Shown: positions 29,011 to 39,654, counted from the stretch's first letter. The stretch: DNA of 64,000 nt from Novosphingobium sp. 32-60-15 (GCF_002280675.1 NZ_NCEN01000001.1:271505-335504); one strand, 5' to 3'. Notes: generated from the sequence alone by a model not told the origin. A program made the numbers and translations.

Positions 29011-29910
29011 ATGTCACAGGCAATCGGACTGCTGAAGCCCGCCCTCAAGGCTATTGCCGAGGACATTGACCACAGCTTTGATTTGTTGTTGCCGCTGCCC
29101 GGTGATCCGCGCAACCGGCTGGTCGAAGCGATGCGTTACGCAACGATTGGTGGCGGCAAGCGCATTCGCCCGCTGTTAGTAACGGCAACGGCGGCCATGT
29201 TCGGCGTTTCGCGTGAAGCCGCGGTACGGGTTGGGACCGCGATTGAGGCGATCCACGTCTATTCACTGATCCACGATGATTTGCCGTGCATGGACGATGA
29301 CGGAACGCGCCACGGCAAGCCAACGGTGCATGTCGCCTTCGACGATGCCGCAGCAGTCTTGGCTGGCGATGCTTTGCACGATTTCGCTTTCGAACTGTTG
29401 TCTGATCCTGCCACCAGCGGCGATCCGTTTGTACGCATCGAATTGATCCGTACGCTCGCCATGGCCAGCGGAATGAATGGCATGTGCGGCGGACAGATGA
29501 TGGATATCGTCGCTGAAACCGAAAGCTTCGATCTGCCCACCGTAACCCGGTTGCAGCAATTGAAGACGGGAGCATTGCTGGCAGCGTCGGTCGAAATGGG
29601 CGCAATATTGGGACATGTTCCCATAGAAGGCCGCACACATTTGCGCGGTTACGCGCGTGATATTGGCCTGGCATTCCAGATCGCTGATGATCTTTTAGAC
29701 CTTGAAGGGGATGAGGCTGCGGCCGGTAAAGCGCTGCGCAAGGACGAAGCGCAAGGCAAACAGACATTTCTGTCCTTGTTGGGGCCTGATCGCGCGCGCG
29801 AACAAGCCCGCCGTCTGGTTGAGCAAGCGGTAGACCTGCTGCAAAGTTATGGTCCGGAAGCGGATTTGTTGCGCGAACTTGCGCGCTTCATCGTGGAGAG
29901 GAACCACTGA
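29011..29910 (+). CDS. ispA: Farnesyl diphosphate synthase (IspA type)
   Basis: Prenyl transferase making farnesyl diphosphate for undecaprenyl carriers, ubiquinone and carotenoids. The first Asp-rich motif HDDLPCMDDD is at about residues 88-97 and the second, ADDLLDLEGD, in the last third. GGGKRIRPLL supplies the conserved Lys/Arg pair. 299 residues is right for the short-chain type. Its stop overlaps the coaD start by one base (TGATGG). Confidence 0.92.
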   Translation: MSQAIGLLKPALKAIAEDIDHSFDLLLPLPGDPRNRLVEAMRYATIGGGKRIRPLLVTATAAMFGVSREAAVRVGTAIEAIHVYSLIHDDLPCMDDDGTRHGKPTVHVAFDDAAAVLAGDALHDFAFELLSDPATSGDPFVRIELIRTLAMASGMNGMCGGQMMDIVAETESFDLPTVTRLQQLKTGALLAASVEMGAILGHVPIEGRTHLRGYARDIGLAFQIADDLLDLEGDEAAAGKALRKDEAQGKQTFLSLLGPDRAREQARRLVEQAVDLLQSYGPEADLLRELARFIVERNH

Positions 29911-30422
29911 TGGCTGAACGTATCGGCGTTTATCCGGGCACGTTCGACCCGATCACGCTTGGGCATCTCGATATCATCCGGCGCGGCGCGAAGCTTGTGG
30001 ACAGGCTGATTATTGGGGTGACGACCAATCCATCAAAGAACCCGATGTTCACTCCAGAGGAACGCATGGCATCGGTGCGCCGCGAAGCCTCCGAACAAGG
30101 CATCGACAATGTCGAAGTGGTGGGTTTCAACGCGTTGCTGATGAAATTTGCCCGCAAGCAGGGCGCAAGTGTGATTGTGCGCGGACTGCGCGCCGTGGCT
30201 GATTTTGAATACGAATATCAGATGGCCGGCATGAACCAGCAGATTGATGCCGAAATCGAAACGGTGTTTCTGATGGCCGATGTCGGGCTTCAGCCAATAG
30301 CCTCAAAACTGGTCAAGGAAATTGCGCTTTTTGGCGGCGATATATCGGGCTTTGTCACGCCAACCATTCGTGACGAAGTTGTGGCGCGTGTTGATAAGCT
30401 GGGCCGCTTGGGCGACTATTGA
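29910..30422 (+). CDS. coaD: Phosphopantetheine adenylyltransferase
   Basis: Forms dephospho-CoA from phosphopantetheine and ATP. The nucleotidyltransferase motif YPGTFDPITLGHLDII is at residues 8-23, and the second motif is FVTPTIRDEVV near the C-terminus in place of the more usual ISST-x-x-R. 170 residues is standard. Its start overlaps the ispA stop, so the genes are coupled. CoA synthesis is thus represented twice in the window, with coaX at the left edge. Confidence 0.95.
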   Translation: MAERIGVYPGTFDPITLGHLDIIRRGAKLVDRLIIGVTTNPSKNPMFTPEERMASVRREASEQGIDNVEVVGFNALLMKFARKQGASVIVRGLRAVADFEYEYQMAGMNQQIDAEIETVFLMADVGLQPIASKLVKEIALFGGDISGFVTPTIRDEVVARVDKLGRLGDY

Positions 30423-30513
30423 AGCGGCCACGGCGCGCAAACACAATCGTTCATTGCAGCGAAAGCGCGACGCGCCTATCCGCGCTGTAGATTTTCCGGA
30501 GTTCACCCGTCTC

Positions 30514-31188
30514 ATGGTTTTGCGCTTTTTTACCAGTCTTGCGCTTGGCGCCGCCCTAATTGCTTCGCCAGCCCGGGCGCAGGACAAGGATGCGGCAGCC
30601 GCCACACCTAAGCCGCTCAATTATGCAATCAACGCAGATGAAAGCATCGATCGCGAAAACATCTTGCTGCTCGATTTGTCGAATGGCGGTCGCGTGTCGA
30701 TCCGTTTGATGCCGGAATGGGCGCCCAATCATGTTGAGCGGATCAAGAAGCTGGCGCGCGAAGGCTTTTACAACGGGGTGATTTTTCACCGCGTGATTGA
30801 TGGCTTTATGGCGCAGACGGGCGATCCCACGGGTACCGGGCAGGGCGGCTCGCCGCTTCCTGATTTGACGGCTGAATTCAACAAAGTGCCGCATGTGCGC
30901 GGCACCGTTTCAATGGCCCGCACGAACGAGCCGAACACGGCCAATAGCCAGTTCTTTATCGTGTTTTATCCGCGCTTTGCGCTGGACAACAAATACACCA
31001 ATTTCGGTCGGGTGATTTCGGGCATGGACAATGTCGACGCGATCGTGCGCGGCGAACCGCCTTCGAATCCTACCAAAGTTGTGCAGGCCTCTATCGCGTC
31101 TGACAACAAACCCGCACCTGCCATTGTTGCGCCAAGCACAAAGCCAGCTTTCACTGCGGATATGTTGAGCAATTCGCAGTCGAATTGA
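30514..31188 (+). CDS. Periplasmic cyclophilin-type peptidylprolyl isomerase
   Basis: Proline isomerase of the cyclophilin family, exported by the signal peptide MVLRFFTSLALGAALIASPA (cleavage after ARA). The core contains GVIFHRVIDGFMAQTGDPTG, then GTVSMARTNEPNTANSQFF, the usual catalytic Arg and Gln segments, though the family's invariant FHR is intact and the Trp seen in human cyclophilin is absent as in bacteria. It probably aids folding of envelope proteins. The start at 30514 gives the signal peptide; the longer frame overlaps coaD. A short Pro/Ala-rich tail follows the domain. Confidence 0.9.
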   Translation: MVLRFFTSLALGAALIASPARAQDKDAAAATPKPLNYAINADESIDRENILLLDLSNGGRVSIRLMPEWAPNHVERIKKLAREGFYNGVIFHRVIDGFMAQTGDPTGTGQGGSPLPDLTAEFNKVPHVRGTVSMARTNEPNTANSQFFIVFYPRFALDNKYTNFGRVISGMDNVDAIVRGEPPSNPTKVVQASIASDNKPAPAIVAPSTKPAFTADMLSNSQSN

Positions 31189-31214
31189 TCTGCAAATACG
31201 GCTAGGGCGCAGCG

Positions 31215-32243
31215 ATGCGCGTTGACCTGTTTGATTTTGAATTGCCGACTGAAAATATTGCCCTGCGGCCCGCCCGTCCGCGTGATTCAGCGCGGTTGCT
31301 GGGTGTGTCGGCAGAGGGGCCTTTTCGTGATCGGATTGTTCGCGATTTGCCATCGCTGCTGAACCCCGGTGATGTTCTGGTCTTCAATGATACGCGGGTG
31401 ATCCCGGCGCAGCTTGAAGGCCAGCGCGGCGATGCGCGGATTGGCGCCACACTGCATAAGCGAATCGATTTGCGGCGGTGGCAGGCCTTTGTACGCAACG
31501 CCAAGCGGTTGCGACCGGATGATGTGATCCAATTTGGCGCAGGCGTATCCGGCATAGCCGAAACGCGTCACGATGATGGCAGCTGGACGCTGTTCTTTCC
31601 CGGCGAAGAACCTGTCGAAGTGCTGCTTGAGCGCGCAGGGCGAATGCCGTTGCCGCCCTATATCGCGGGCAAGCGCCCAACCGATGAACAGGACCGTACA
31701 GACTATCAAACGATGTTCGCAACAAAAGACGGTGCGGTTGCGGCCCCCACAGCTGCATTGCACTTTACGCCAGATCTTCTCGAAGGACTGACTGCGAGCG
31801 GCGTGCAGACCGAGATGCTTACCCTGCATGTGGGGGCGGGCACATTTCTGCCAGTGAAGGCCGAAGACACCGATGACCATGCCATGCATGCTGAATGGGG
31901 TACGATTGACGCAGGCACTGCGGACCGGCTGAATGCTGCACGCGCTGGTGGAAACCGGGTGATTGCGGTTGGCACGACATCACTCCGCCTGCTGGAAAGC
32001 GCGACTGGCGACGACCGCGTGATCCGTCCGTTCGAGGGTGATACGTCGATCTTCATAACGCCCGGCTACAAATTCCGCGCGATTGATGGCTTGATGACCA
32101 ACTTTCATCTACCCAAATCCACCCTGTTCATGCTGGTCAGCGCACTGATGGGGCGTGACCGCATGCAGGCGGCCTATGCTCATGCCATTGCGCAGGGTTA
32201 CCGGTTTTACTCCTACGGCGATTCCAGCCTTCTCCTGCCATAA
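31215..32243 (+). CDS. queA: S-adenosylmethionine:tRNA ribosyltransferase-isomerase
   Basis: Transfers the ribose of SAM onto preQ1-tRNA to build epoxyqueuosine. The N-terminus [20 protein letters not shown], the segment [14 protein letters not shown], and [11 protein letters not shown] are signatures of QueA. 342 residues is normal. It is followed by a P450 rather than directly by tgt, its usual partner; tgt lies 2 kb further along the same strand. Confidence 0.95.
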   Translation: MRVDLFDFELPTENIALRPARPRDSARLLGVSAEGPFRDRIVRDLPSLLNPGDVLVFNDTRVIPAQLEGQRGDARIGATLHKRIDLRRWQAFVRNAKRLRPDDVIQFGAGVSGIAETRHDDGSWTLFFPGEEPVEVLLERAGRMPLPPYIAGKRPTDEQDRTDYQTMFATKDGAVAAPTAALHFTPDLLEGLTASGVQTEMLTLHVGAGTFLPVKAEDTDDHAMHAEWGTIDAGTADRLNAARAGGNRVIAVGTTSLRLLESATGDDRVIRPFEGDTSIFITPGYKFRAIDGLMTNFHLPKSTLFMLVSALMGRDRMQAAYAHAIAQGYRFYSYGDSSLLLP

Positions 32244-32308
32244 AGCGCAGTTTCGCGCTGCCTCTTCACGTCTAGCTTGTCCGCAAAAGACAAAGAGAGG
32301 GTAAGCGC

Positions 32309-33457
32309 ATGATTCCAGCGCACGTACCGGCAGACCGGATCGTCAATTTTGATATTTTCAACCCGCCCGGGGTCGAAGACGATTACTTCGCAAGCTGGAA
32401 AACACTGCTCGATGGACCGGGTCTGGTCTGGACCACGGCGAATGGCGGGCACTGGATTGGTGCGCGTGGCGACGTTGTCCGCAGCCTTTGGAACGATTCC
32501 GAACGACTGTCGAACGAATGCCTCGCAGTAACGCCGGGCCTTGGAGACGTGATGCAATTCATCCCGCTTCAGCAGGATGGTGCAGAACACAAAGCCTTTC
32601 GCATGGCGGTGATGAAGGGCCTTGCCTCCCGCTATGTTGTTGCGCTGGAACCGCGCGTTGTCGAAATTGCCCGCGAACTGATTGCCGAATTGCGGCGGCG
32701 AGGATCATGCGATTTCGTTGCCGAATTTGCAGAAATCCTCCCTTTGAATATCTTTCTGTCGTTGATCGATGTACCGTTGGAAGATCGCCCTAGGTTGCGC
32801 GAGCTTGGCGTGCAATTGACGCGGCCTGATGGTTCAATTCAAAAACGCATGGTCGAACCGGGCGACGATCTGTTCAGCCACATTCTGTCCGAACCGGTGA
32901 TGGGCCGCAGCTGGACCGAGGACGAGGCGCGACGGATGTGCCGTAATTTGCTGTTTGGCGGATTGGATACGGTTGCCGCAATGTTCGGTATGGTTGCGCT
33001 GCATCTGGCGCGTCATCCTGAAGATCAGAAACTATTGCGCGAACAGCCCGATTTGATCCCCGCCGCTGCGGATGAATTGATGCGACGCTATCCCACAGTC
33101 GCCGTCAGCCGCAACGCCGTGGCAGATGTGGAAATGGATGGCGTGACGATCCGCCAGGGCGATCTGGTCTATTTGCCCAGCGTCCTTCACAACCTTGACC
33201 CTGCCAGCTTTGATGCACCCGACGAGGTCCGCTTTGACCGCGATCTTACCCCGGTCCGCCATACGACGATGGGAGTTGGCGCGCATCGTTGTGTCGGTGC
33301 CGGTCTGGCACGGATGGAGGTGATCGTCTTCCTGCGGGAATGGCTTTCGCAAATGCCGGAATTTGCGCTTGATCCGTCACAGCCGGTCAAGATGAAGGGC
33401 GGCAATGTGGGGGCTTGTACCGCGCTACCGCTAAGGTGGGAACCAAGCCTAAGCTGA
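32309..33457 (+). CDS. Cytochrome P450
   Basis: Soluble bacterial P450 of 382 residues. The heme-binding loop MGVGAHRCVGAG places the axial ligand at Cys328; the I-helix motif is FGGLDTVAAM, the K-helix ExxR is in ADELMRRYP (Glu-Leu-Met-Arg), and the N-terminus lacks a membrane anchor. It resembles the monoterpene/steroid-active CYP101/CYP111-like group of sphingomonads; the substrate is unknown and a ferredoxin and its reductase must come from elsewhere. Its stop overlaps the convergent TauE gene by nine bases. Confidence 0.9.
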   Translation: MIPAHVPADRIVNFDIFNPPGVEDDYFASWKTLLDGPGLVWTTANGGHWIGARGDVVRSLWNDSERLSNECLAVTPGLGDVMQFIPLQQDGAEHKAFRMAVMKGLASRYVVALEPRVVEIARELIAELRRRGSCDFVAEFAEILPLNIFLSLIDVPLEDRPRLRELGVQLTRPDGSIQKRMVEPGDDLFSHILSEPVMGRSWTEDEARRMCRNLLFGGLDTVAAMFGMVALHLARHPEDQKLLREQPDLIPAAADELMRRYPTVAVSRNAVADVEMDGVTIRQGDLVYLPSVLHNLDPASFDAPDEVRFDRDLTPVRHTTMGVGAHRCVGAGLARMEVIVFLREWLSQMPEFALDPSQPVKMKGGNVGACTALPLRWEPSLS

Positions 33458-34219
33458 GAACCAGCCCCAGATCAGTCGCCCGGTCAGGCCCAAGCTGACG
33501 ATTACCAGCAATGGCCGGATCATCTTTGCGCCAAATTTTGTGGCAAAGTGTGAGCCGATCCAGGCACCGGTCATGGCTCCTGCTCCCATGCATAACCCAA
33601 GCAGCCAAAGGGCTTGGCCGCCGAGAGTGAACACGATGACGCTGGCGATGTTGCTTGTGACATTCAGGAACTTTGTCAGGCCCGTCGCGCGGGTCAGGCC
33701 GAAGCCGCGAAAGCCGACCAAGGTTGTGGCAAAGAACTGGCCAGCGCCCGGTCCAAAGAAGCCGTCATAAAAGCCAATGCCCGCAGCGACCGGCCTAAAG
33801 CCGTTTTCGCTAAGCAGGGGTTTGCGATCCTCGTCAGTCATGCTGGGTGAAAGCACGGTGTAGAGCGCGACGCTGATCAGCAGGATCGGCACCACCAGCT
33901 TGAGCACATCGGCGCTGAGCCGCTGGATAGCGAGCGTACCCATGAGTGCGCCAACAAACACCACAGCGGCCAGTGGCGCGCTTTGACGGAAGCTGAACAG
34001 GCCCGCCTTGTGATAACGCCATGTTGCCACGGTCGTGCCGCACATTGATTGGACTTTGTTTGTGCCCAGCACAACGTGCGGCGGAAGGTTGGTGGACAGC
34101 AGGATGGGCATCATGATGAGGCCGCCACCACCTGCAACCGCATCAACGAATCCGGACAGCACGGCAACGCACGTGAGTGCAGGGTAAAGCCACAGTTCGA
34201 TCTGCGAAGGGTCAAGCAT
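33449..34219 (-). CDS. TauE/SafE family sulfite/anion exporter
   Basis: A 256-residue inner-membrane protein with about eight helices. The family repeats are visible: [19 protein letters not shown] near the N-terminus and [19 protein letters not shown] in the second half, both with the Gly-rich loop, and [18 protein letters not shown] after the first. Members export sulfite or sulfoacetate-like anions; the substrate here is unknown. The start is the ATG at 34219; the much longer open frame upstream overlaps tgt and is rejected. It overlaps the P450 3' end, suggesting the pair arrived together. Confidence 0.88.
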   Translation of the reverse strand: MLDPSQIELWLYPALTCVAVLSGFVDAVAGGGGLIMMPILLSTNLPPHVVLGTNKVQSMCGTTVATWRYHKAGLFSFRQSAPLAAVVFVGALMGTLAIQRLSADVLKLVVPILLISVALYTVLSPSMTDEDRKPLLSENGFRPVAAGIGFYDGFFGPGAGQFFATTLVGFRGFGLTRATGLTKFLNVTSNIASVIVFTLGGQALWLLGLCMGAGAMTGAWIGSHFATKFGAKMIRPLLVIVSLGLTGRLIWGWFSA

Positions 34220-34270
34220 TTGCGCGCCTTGGCGAATAGGCTTAAGGGCCGCAAACTCTTTTTGCCGAGC

Positions 34271-35404
34271 ATGCAGCCCATGACCCGTTTTGCCTTTGAT
34301 ATTCACGCCACTGACGGCAAAGCCCGCACCGGTACCATCCGCATGAAGCGGGGTGATATCCGCACGCCTGCGTTCATGCCGGTGGGCACTGCTGCCACGG
34401 TCAAGGCGATGAAGGTGGAAGATGTGCGCGCGGCGGGCGCGGATATCATCCTTGGAAATACGTATCATTTGATGCTGCGTCCGGGGGCAGAACGGATGGC
34501 GCGAATGGGCGGTTTGCACAAGTTTATGGGCTGGGACCGGCCTATTTTGACCGATAGCGGCGGCTATCAGGTGATGAGCTTGTCGGACTTGCGCAAGATC
34601 ACCGAAGAAGGCGTGACCTTTGCCAGCCATCTGGATGGATCGCGCCACATGCTCAGCCCGGAGCGGTCGATGGAAATCCAGCGCTTGTTGGGCTCGGACA
34701 TTGTGATGTGCTTTGACGAATGCCCGCGCGCTGACCAACCGCGGGACGTAATCGCCAAATCGATGGAAATGTCGATGCGCTGGGCCAGGCGCAGCCGCGA
34801 CGGGTTTGATGCAGGCGGCGAGCATGCCGAACGCTCGGCTTTGTTCGGCATCCAGCAAGGCGCTTTGGACGAAGGCCTGCGCAAGGCGAGTGCAGATGCG
34901 CTGACGGATATCGGCTTTGACGGATACGCCATTGGCGGGCTTGCCGTGGGTGAGGGGCAGGAGGCGATGTTCGCCACGCTCGATTTTGCGCCGCAGCAGC
35001 TACCGGCAGACCGTCCACGCTATTTGATGGGCGTGGGGAAACCTGATGATCTGGTGGGGGCTGTAGAGCGCGGCGTTGACATGTTCGATTGCGTGTTGCC
35101 TACGCGCTCTGGCCGCAACGGGCAGGCCTTTACGTGGAACGGGCCGCTGAACATGCGCAATGCACGCCACGCTGAGGACATGGGGCCGCTGGACGAACGC
35201 TGCCCATGCCCTGCCTGCAAGAAGTTCAGCCGCGCCTATCTCAATCACCTGATCAAATCTGGTGAGATGCTGGGCGCGATGCTGCTGACAGAGCACAACT
35301 TGTGGTTTTACCAGCAATTGATGGCCGGAATGCGCGCAGCGATTGCCGAAGGGCGCTTTGCTGTGTTTGCTGCGGAATTCCGCCGGGATTATTTCTCGCG
35401 TTAG
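34271..35404 (+). CDS. tgt: tRNA-guanine (queuine) transglycosylase
   Basis: Exchanges G34 of Asp, Asn, His and Tyr tRNAs for preQ1. The catalytic Asp region [13 protein letters not shown], the base-recognition loop GGLAVGEGQ and the zinc site [17 protein letters not shown] (three Cys and a His) are all intact. 377 residues is standard. ATG at 34271 or 34280 can serve as start; neither has a strong ribosome site. It is divergent from the TauE gene (51-bp gap). Confidence 0.95.
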   Translation: MQPMTRFAFDIHATDGKARTGTIRMKRGDIRTPAFMPVGTAATVKAMKVEDVRAAGADIILGNTYHLMLRPGAERMARMGGLHKFMGWDRPILTDSGGYQVMSLSDLRKITEEGVTFASHLDGSRHMLSPERSMEIQRLLGSDIVMCFDECPRADQPRDVIAKSMEMSMRWARRSRDGFDAGGEHAERSALFGIQQGALDEGLRKASADALTDIGFDGYAIGGLAVGEGQEAMFATLDFAPQQLPADRPRYLMGVGKPDDLVGAVERGVDMFDCVLPTRSGRNGQAFTWNGPLNMRNARHAEDMGPLDERCPCPACKKFSRAYLNHLIKSGEMLGAMLLTEHNLWFYQQLMAGMRAAIAEGRFAVFAAEFRRDYFSR

Positions 35405-35598
35405 GCTGCCAAGCCTTGCGGGTTGCCTTCCAGATCGGGTGAGCCCACTTCCAGTTTCGAATCCTTGTAAGGATAGAACATTCCCGATCGCGGGTCGAGA
35501 AAGCCTGCGCCGATGGCAAAGGCTTGACGCTGGGCGGTGAGTAGATCCGGATACCATTTGCCGGTGCGATGCGGTGTAACAAAGCGATAATGCGACAT
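35401..35598 (-). CDS. Small conserved-looking hypothetical protein
   Basis: A 65-residue protein beginning [16 protein letters not shown], rich in aromatic and basic residues, with an [19 protein letters not shown] segment. I believe related short proteins occur in other sphingomonads, but the family has no name I can give. The longer frame to 35664 would start with TTG and is less likely. Its stop overlaps the convergent tgt stop by four bases. No signal peptide or membrane helix. Confidence 0.6.
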   Translation of the reverse strand: MSHYRFVTPHRTGKWYPDLLTAQRQAFAIGAGFLDPRSGMFYPYKDSKLEVGSPDLEGNPQGLAA

Positions 35599-35683
35599 GT
35601 CTGGATAATGGATCGCAGGCTTGGCGGTTCCCACAACCCGTCGCAAATTATCGATAAAAAACAAAATCTAACACGCCATTCAC

Positions 35684-35728
35684 AGATACGAAAAAGGCGG
35701 AGTTTGCACCCCGCCTTTCCGTATCTGT
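35684..35728 (-). terminator. Terminator of rpsD inside a long palindrome
   Basis: AAAGGCGG and CCGCCTTT form the core hairpin with a loop of about ten bases, followed on the minus strand by TTTTTCG. Outer arms CAGATACG and CGTATCTG extend it to about 17 near-perfect pairs, so it can terminate in both directions. It lies 17 bases after the rpsD stop. Confidence 0.85.
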
Positions 35729-35744
35729 TGTAAGACGAGAAATC

Positions 35745-36356
35745 TTAGCGCGAATAGAATTCGACGACCAAGTTTGGTTCCATCTTCACTGGATAAGGCA
35801 CTTCGTCCAGCGTTGGCACGCGGGTAAAGGTTGCCTTGTCAGCGTCGGTTGAAACGTAATCGGGAACGTCACGCTCTGGCAGGGTCTGCGCTTCGGCGAT
35901 CAGGGCCATTTCCTTGGCCTTCTTGCCAAGGCTGATCACGTCACCGGGGCGAACGCGACGCGAGGCGATGTTGCACTTCACGCCGTTCACATAAATGTGA
36001 CCGTGCGAAACAACTTGACGGGCCGAGAAGATGGTTGGCGCAAACTTGGCGCGGTACACGACCATGTCGAGGCGCTGTTCGAGCAGGCCGATCAGGTTCT
36101 GACCGGTATCACCCTTCATCTTCGCCGCTTCCTGATAGGTGCGCTTGAATTGCTTTTCGGTTACGTCGCCGTAATAGCCACGCAGCTTCTGCTTGGCGCG
36201 CAGTTGGATGCCGAAGTCCGACACCTTGCTCTTGCGGCGCTGGCCGTGCTGGCCGGGACCGTACGAACGACGGTTTACCGACGACTTTGGACGACCCCAG
36301 ATGTTTTCACCGAGGCGACGGTCGATTTTGTACTTAGATGCCTTGCGCTTGGACAT
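35745..36356 (-). CDS. rpsD: 30S ribosomal protein S4
   Basis: Primary 16S rRNA-binding protein that starts 30S assembly. The sequence [21 protein letters not shown], the [10 protein letters not shown] loop and the S4 RNA-binding domain ([19 protein letters not shown], then SHGHIYVNG) are characteristic. 203 residues is standard. It stands alone, away from the ribosomal operons, as is usual in sphingomonads. A TTGACA box lies about 145 bases upstream with no convincing -10, so the promoter was not assigned. A terminator follows. Confidence 0.97.
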   Translation of the reverse strand: MSKRKASKYKIDRRLGENIWGRPKSSVNRRSYGPGQHGQRRKSKVSDFGIQLRAKQKLRGYYGDVTEKQFKRTYQEAAKMKGDTGQNLIGLLEQRLDMVVYRAKFAPTIFSARQVVSHGHIYVNGVKCNIASRRVRPGDVISLGKKAKEMALIAEAQTLPERDVPDYVSTDADKATFTRVPTLDEVPYPVKMEPNLVVEFYSR

Positions 36357-36563
36357 GCGCTACCCTTCAATTTGCAATGCTTCAGCCCTGTGCCGAAGTT
36401 TCTAGTCCCGGAACCGCACCATTCCGCCATTTGCAGAATGCGGCCACCGCTTCACCGGGAGTGCGAGGCCAATTGCGAAGCGCGGCCAAGAACAGAGAAT
36501 GCCGCCTATGTCAAGGGTACCTGCCATAGACATTGGTAAGAATTGGGCGTTTATACTGGTAAG

Positions 36564-36851
36564 ATGCTTGAAATGCCGCCCCAGCAAGACACCTCTGCGC
36601 TGCCGGATAGCGCCGCTGACGGCATTGCTGCAATCGATCAGGAAATACTGTTGCTGTTGTCACGGCGCTTTGCGTTGGCGCGCACGTCTGGCGAAGGCGC
36701 ATGGCTTGACGAGGATGAGCGGCGCGCAGGTATAGGTGCGATCCGCAGCAAAGCCTTTGAATTGGGCGTGCCGGTAAGCCTTGTCGTTGATTTTTGGGAT
36801 CGGCTTGCCGATGCATCGGCAGCCTTGAACCATCAGGCCAAGAGCCGATAA
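36564..36851 (+). CDS. Chorismate mutase-like protein (AroQ type)
   Basis: A 95-residue all-helical protein. The first helix, IAAIDQEILLLLSRRFALARTSGE, has the layout of AroQ chorismate mutases (Ile-Asp-x-x-Ile/Leu-x-x-Leu-x-x-Arg-Phe), and the third helix ends with FWDRLADASAALNHQ. The usual catalytic Lys of the first helix region appears absent, and the second Arg is unclear, so activity is uncertain. The start at 36564 is one of two ATG options; an upstream TTG also exists. It is divergent from rpsD and convergent with trmJ. Confidence 0.55.
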   Translation: MLEMPPQQDTSALPDSAADGIAAIDQEILLLLSRRFALARTSGEGAWLDEDERRAGIGAIRSKAFELGVPVSLVVDFWDRLADASAALNHQAKSR

Positions 36852-36868
36852 GCCCAGAGCCCGGGCCC

Positions 36869-37642
36869 CTAATCGCGAGGATCACCCGGTTTTGATCCGG
36901 GCCTGCGCCGCAATACACTAAGCACTCCGCGCAAAGTCCGCACTTCAAGGTGATTCCACCCGGCCTTTGTCAGAACTGATCGCAATGTCCGCCGTGTGGT
37001 TACAGCCCGGCTTTCAGGCTCAAAATAACCGCGCGGCTCAAGCATCGCGCACAGTTGGTCAAAAAAGCCCTCAAAATCCTCCTGAGGGGCAGGGGGGAGG
37101 ATGTCCTCGACCGTCGGCTGTACGAGGTCTGCATTGCCCTCAACGCTGCTACGGGCGTGCTTTGACCATTCATAAGCGCAAAGGATGACCGCTTGCGCCA
37201 GATTGAGCGAGGCAAACTCAGGATTGATCGGCACGGTAATGATCGCGCGGGCCAATGCGACGTCATCCGTTTCCAGCCCGGACCGTTCAGGTCCGAACAC
37301 GAAAGCGCTGCGCCCCGGCGCGATGATAATGTCGCGCGCCGCTTCTTCCGGGGTAAGGACGGGCTTGGTTACGCCGCGCTTGCGCACGGTCGTGGCATAG
37401 ACGTGGGCGCAGTCAGCCACGGCATCGGCAAGCGATTCGAATACTTGCGCTTTTTCCAGCACGACATCGGCTCCGGCCGCTGCTGGCCCCGCCGAAGGGT
37501 TGGGCCAACCATCGCGCGGGGTGACCAGGCGCAATTCGACCAAACCGAAGTTGAGCATGGCACGGGCGGCTTTGCCAATGTTTTCGCCCAATTGCGGGCG
37601 CACAAGTACAATGACTGGCTGACGGCTTTGGATAGCGGTCAC
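36869..37642 (-). CDS. trmJ: tRNA (cytidine/uridine-2'-O-)-methyltransferase TrmJ-like
   Basis: SpoU/TrmH family knotted methyltransferase; TrmJ modifies the ribose at tRNA position 32. The N-terminal [20 protein letters not shown] with catalytic Asn/Arg, the motif [11 protein letters not shown], and [18 protein letters not shown] forming the SAM knot are clear. 257 residues includes a C-terminal helical extension typical of TrmJ rather than TrmL. Its start overlaps the nrdR stop by four bases. Last gene of the rpiB-glyA-nrdR run. Confidence 0.88.
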   Translation of the reverse strand: MTAIQSRQPVIVLVRPQLGENIGKAARAMLNFGLVELRLVTPRDGWPNPSAGPAAAGADVVLEKAQVFESLADAVADCAHVYATTVRKRGVTKPVLTPEEAARDIIIAPGRSAFVFGPERSGLETDDVALARAIITVPINPEFASLNLAQAVILCAYEWSKHARSSVEGNADLVQPTVEDILPPAPQEDFEGFFDQLCAMLEPRGYFEPESRAVTTRRTLRSVLTKAGWNHLEVRTLRGVLSVLRRRPGSKPGDPRD

Positions 37643-38115
37643 TTCTCGCCTGCCCCGATTCCGCTTACTTCCTTTACACTGCTGGCGAATTCCTCGAAAT
37701 CGCGCGCTTCGGTGAAATCGCGATAGACGCTGGCAAAACGGATGTAGGCGACGCTGTCAAGCTGGCGCAGGCCTTCCATAACCATCTCGCCGATAACTTT
37801 GGACGGCACTTCGGCATCGCCCATTGTTTCGATCTGGCGCTGGATGCCGGAAACCAGTTGGTCGAGCCGTTCTTGCGCCACAGGGCGTTTGCGGCAAGCA
37901 AGCGATACGGATTGTTCGATCTTTGACCGGTCAAACGGTTCGCGCCGTTCTCCGCTTTTCACCACGAGCACTTCGCGCAGTTGCACGCGCTCAAATGTGG
38001 TGAACCGCGCCCCGCACCCTTCGCACTGCCGACGCCGGCGGATTGAGGTATTATCCTCGCTCGGCCGGCTGTCTTTTACCTGGCTGTTGTCATGGGCACA
38101 GAACGGGCAACGCAT
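37639..38115 (-). CDS. nrdR: Transcriptional repressor NrdR
   Basis: Zinc- and nucleotide-binding repressor of ribonucleotide reductase genes. The N-terminal zinc ribbon has [21 protein letters not shown] with Cys3/Cys6 and the second pair in [16 protein letters not shown]; an ATP-cone follows ([16 protein letters not shown]). 158 residues is standard. The placement after glyA is common in alphaproteobacteria. It is coupled to trmJ by a four-base overlap. Confidence 0.96.
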   Translation of the reverse strand: MRCPFCAHDNSQVKDSRPSEDNTSIRRRRQCEGCGARFTTFERVQLREVLVVKSGERREPFDRSKIEQSVSLACRKRPVAQERLDQLVSGIQRQIETMGDAEVPSKVIGEMVMEGLRQLDSVAYIRFASVYRDFTEARDFEEFASSVKEVSGIGAGEK

Positions 38116-38118
38116 CGC

Positions 38119-38325
38119 TTAGCGTTTGATACGCTGCCAGAACGCAAAGCCTGCGCCGACCGCAAGACCAAGCGGCAAGGACACGACGGGCAGAAGCACG
38201 CCTGCAACTGCGCCGATAGCGGCACCAGCCAAAACGGGCTTTGTCGACGGATGGGCCATGCCCTGTTTGGCCATGCCCGAAATTTCGTCTTTGGCACGGG
38301 CGGCGAGATCATTGTTGTCGTTCAT
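38119..38325 (-). CDS. Small membrane protein of unknown function
   Basis: A 68-residue protein with one or two hydrophobic stretches (VLAGAAIGAVAGVLLPVVSL and PLGLAVGAGFAFW) after an acidic start MNDNNDLAARAKDEIS. I do not recognise the family. It sits between glyA and nrdR, three bases before nrdR and four bases after the glyA stop, so it is very likely co-transcribed and translated. The Gly-zipper-like hydrophobic repeats suggest insertion in the inner membrane. Confidence 0.72.
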   Translation of the reverse strand: MNDNNDLAARAKDEISGMAKQGMAHPSTKPVLAGAAIGAVAGVLLPVVSLPLGLAVGAGFAFWQRIKR

Positions 38326-38329
38326 GGAA

Positions 38330-39640
38330 TCAAAGCTCCGGGTACACTGGGAAGCGTGCACACAGTTCGGCAACGCGATCGCGCACCCGCTGTTCCACCT
38401 GACCATCACCTTCTTCGCCGTTGCGCGCAAGGCCTTCGACGACTTCGCTGATCAACTTGCCGATCTGCCGGAACTCTTCCTCACGGAAACCGCGCGTGGT
38501 CCCAGCTGGCGTACCAAGCCGGATGCCCGACGTGACGAAGGGTGAACGCTTGTCAAACGGCACGCCGTTCTTGTTGCAGGTGAGCCAAGCGCGATCGAGG
38601 CCCTTTTCGGCAGCCTTGCCGGTGACATCCTTGGCTGACAGGTCGACCAGCATCAGATGGTTGTCGGTTCCGCCCGATACGATGCCGAGGCCTGCATCTT
38701 TCAGGCTTTCGGCCAGAGCCTTGGCGTTTGCGACGATCTGGTGCGCATAGGCTTTGAATTCAGGACGCAGCGCTTCGCCAAAAGCGACAGCCTTGGCGGC
38801 GATGACGTGGACCAGCGGTCCGCCTTGCAGGCCGGGGAACACGGCAGTGTTGAATTTCTTGGCCAGCGCTTCATCGTTGGTCAGGATGATGCCCGAACGC
38901 GGCCCGCGCAGGCTTTTGTGCGTGGTGCTGGTGACAACATGCGCGTGGGGGAAGGGCGATGGGTGCGCGCCGCCAGCCACAAGGCCCGAGATGTGCGACA
39001 TATCAACCAGCAGCCATGCGCCCACTTCATCGGCGATGGCGCGGAACACACCCCAGTCCCATGTGCGTGAATAGGCCGTGCCGCCTGCGATGATCAGCTT
39101 GGGCTTATGTTCGCGGGCAAGGCGCGCAACTTCGTCCATGTCGATCATGTGCGTATCGGCGCTGACGCCGTAAGGGACGGGGTTGAACCACTTGCCGCTC
39201 ATGTTCACAGGCGAGCCGTGCGTGAGGTGGCCGCCCGAGTTCAGGTCAAGGCCCATGAACGTGTCGCCCGGCTGTAGCAGTGCAAGGAAGACGGCCTGGT
39301 TCATCTGGCTGCCCGAATTGGGCTGCACGTTGGCAAAATCGCAGCCAAACAGCTTCTTTGCGCGTTCGATTGCCAGCGTTTCAACGATGTCGGCATATTC
39401 GCAGCCGCCATAATAGCGCTTGCCGGGATAGCCTTCAGCGTACTTGTTGGTGAAGACCGAGCCGGTGGCTTCGAGCACAGCAAGGCTGGTGATGTTTTCC
39501 GAAGCGATCAGTTCGATCTTGGTCTGCTGACGTCCCAGTTCGCCACGGATTGCGGCAAAAACTTCGGCATCGGCCGTTTCGAGATGTTCGGTAAAGAAAC
39601 CCGCTTTACGGATTTCCGGCGCTGCGGTTGCAGTGGTCAT
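38330..39640 (-). CDS. glyA: Serine hydroxymethyltransferase
   Basis: PLP enzyme interconverting serine and glycine while charging tetrahydrofolate. The PLP Lys motif [16 protein letters not shown], the substrate segment [13 protein letters not shown], and [11 protein letters not shown] are present. 436 residues is normal. The ATG at 39640 follows GGAG at about ten bases; an upstream in-frame codon would add six residues only. It is 14 bases after rpiB, forming an operon. Confidence 0.96.
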   Translation of the reverse strand: MTTATAAPEIRKAGFFTEHLETADAEVFAAIRGELGRQQTKIELIASENITSLAVLEATGSVFTNKYAEGYPGKRYYGGCEYADIVETLAIERAKKLFGCDFANVQPNSGSQMNQAVFLALLQPGDTFMGLDLNSGGHLTHGSPVNMSGKWFNPVPYGVSADTHMIDMDEVARLAREHKPKLIIAGGTAYSRTWDWGVFRAIADEVGAWLLVDMSHISGLVAGGAHPSPFPHAHVVTSTTHKSLRGPRSGIILTNDEALAKKFNTAVFPGLQGGPLVHVIAAKAVAFGEALRPEFKAYAHQIVANAKALAESLKDAGLGIVSGGTDNHLMLVDLSAKDVTGKAAEKGLDRAWLTCNKNGVPFDKRSPFVTSGIRLGTPAGTTRGFREEEFRQIGKLISEVVEGLARNGEEGDGQVEQRVRDRVAELCARFPVYPEL

Positions 39641-39654
39641 CGTATGTGGCTCCT

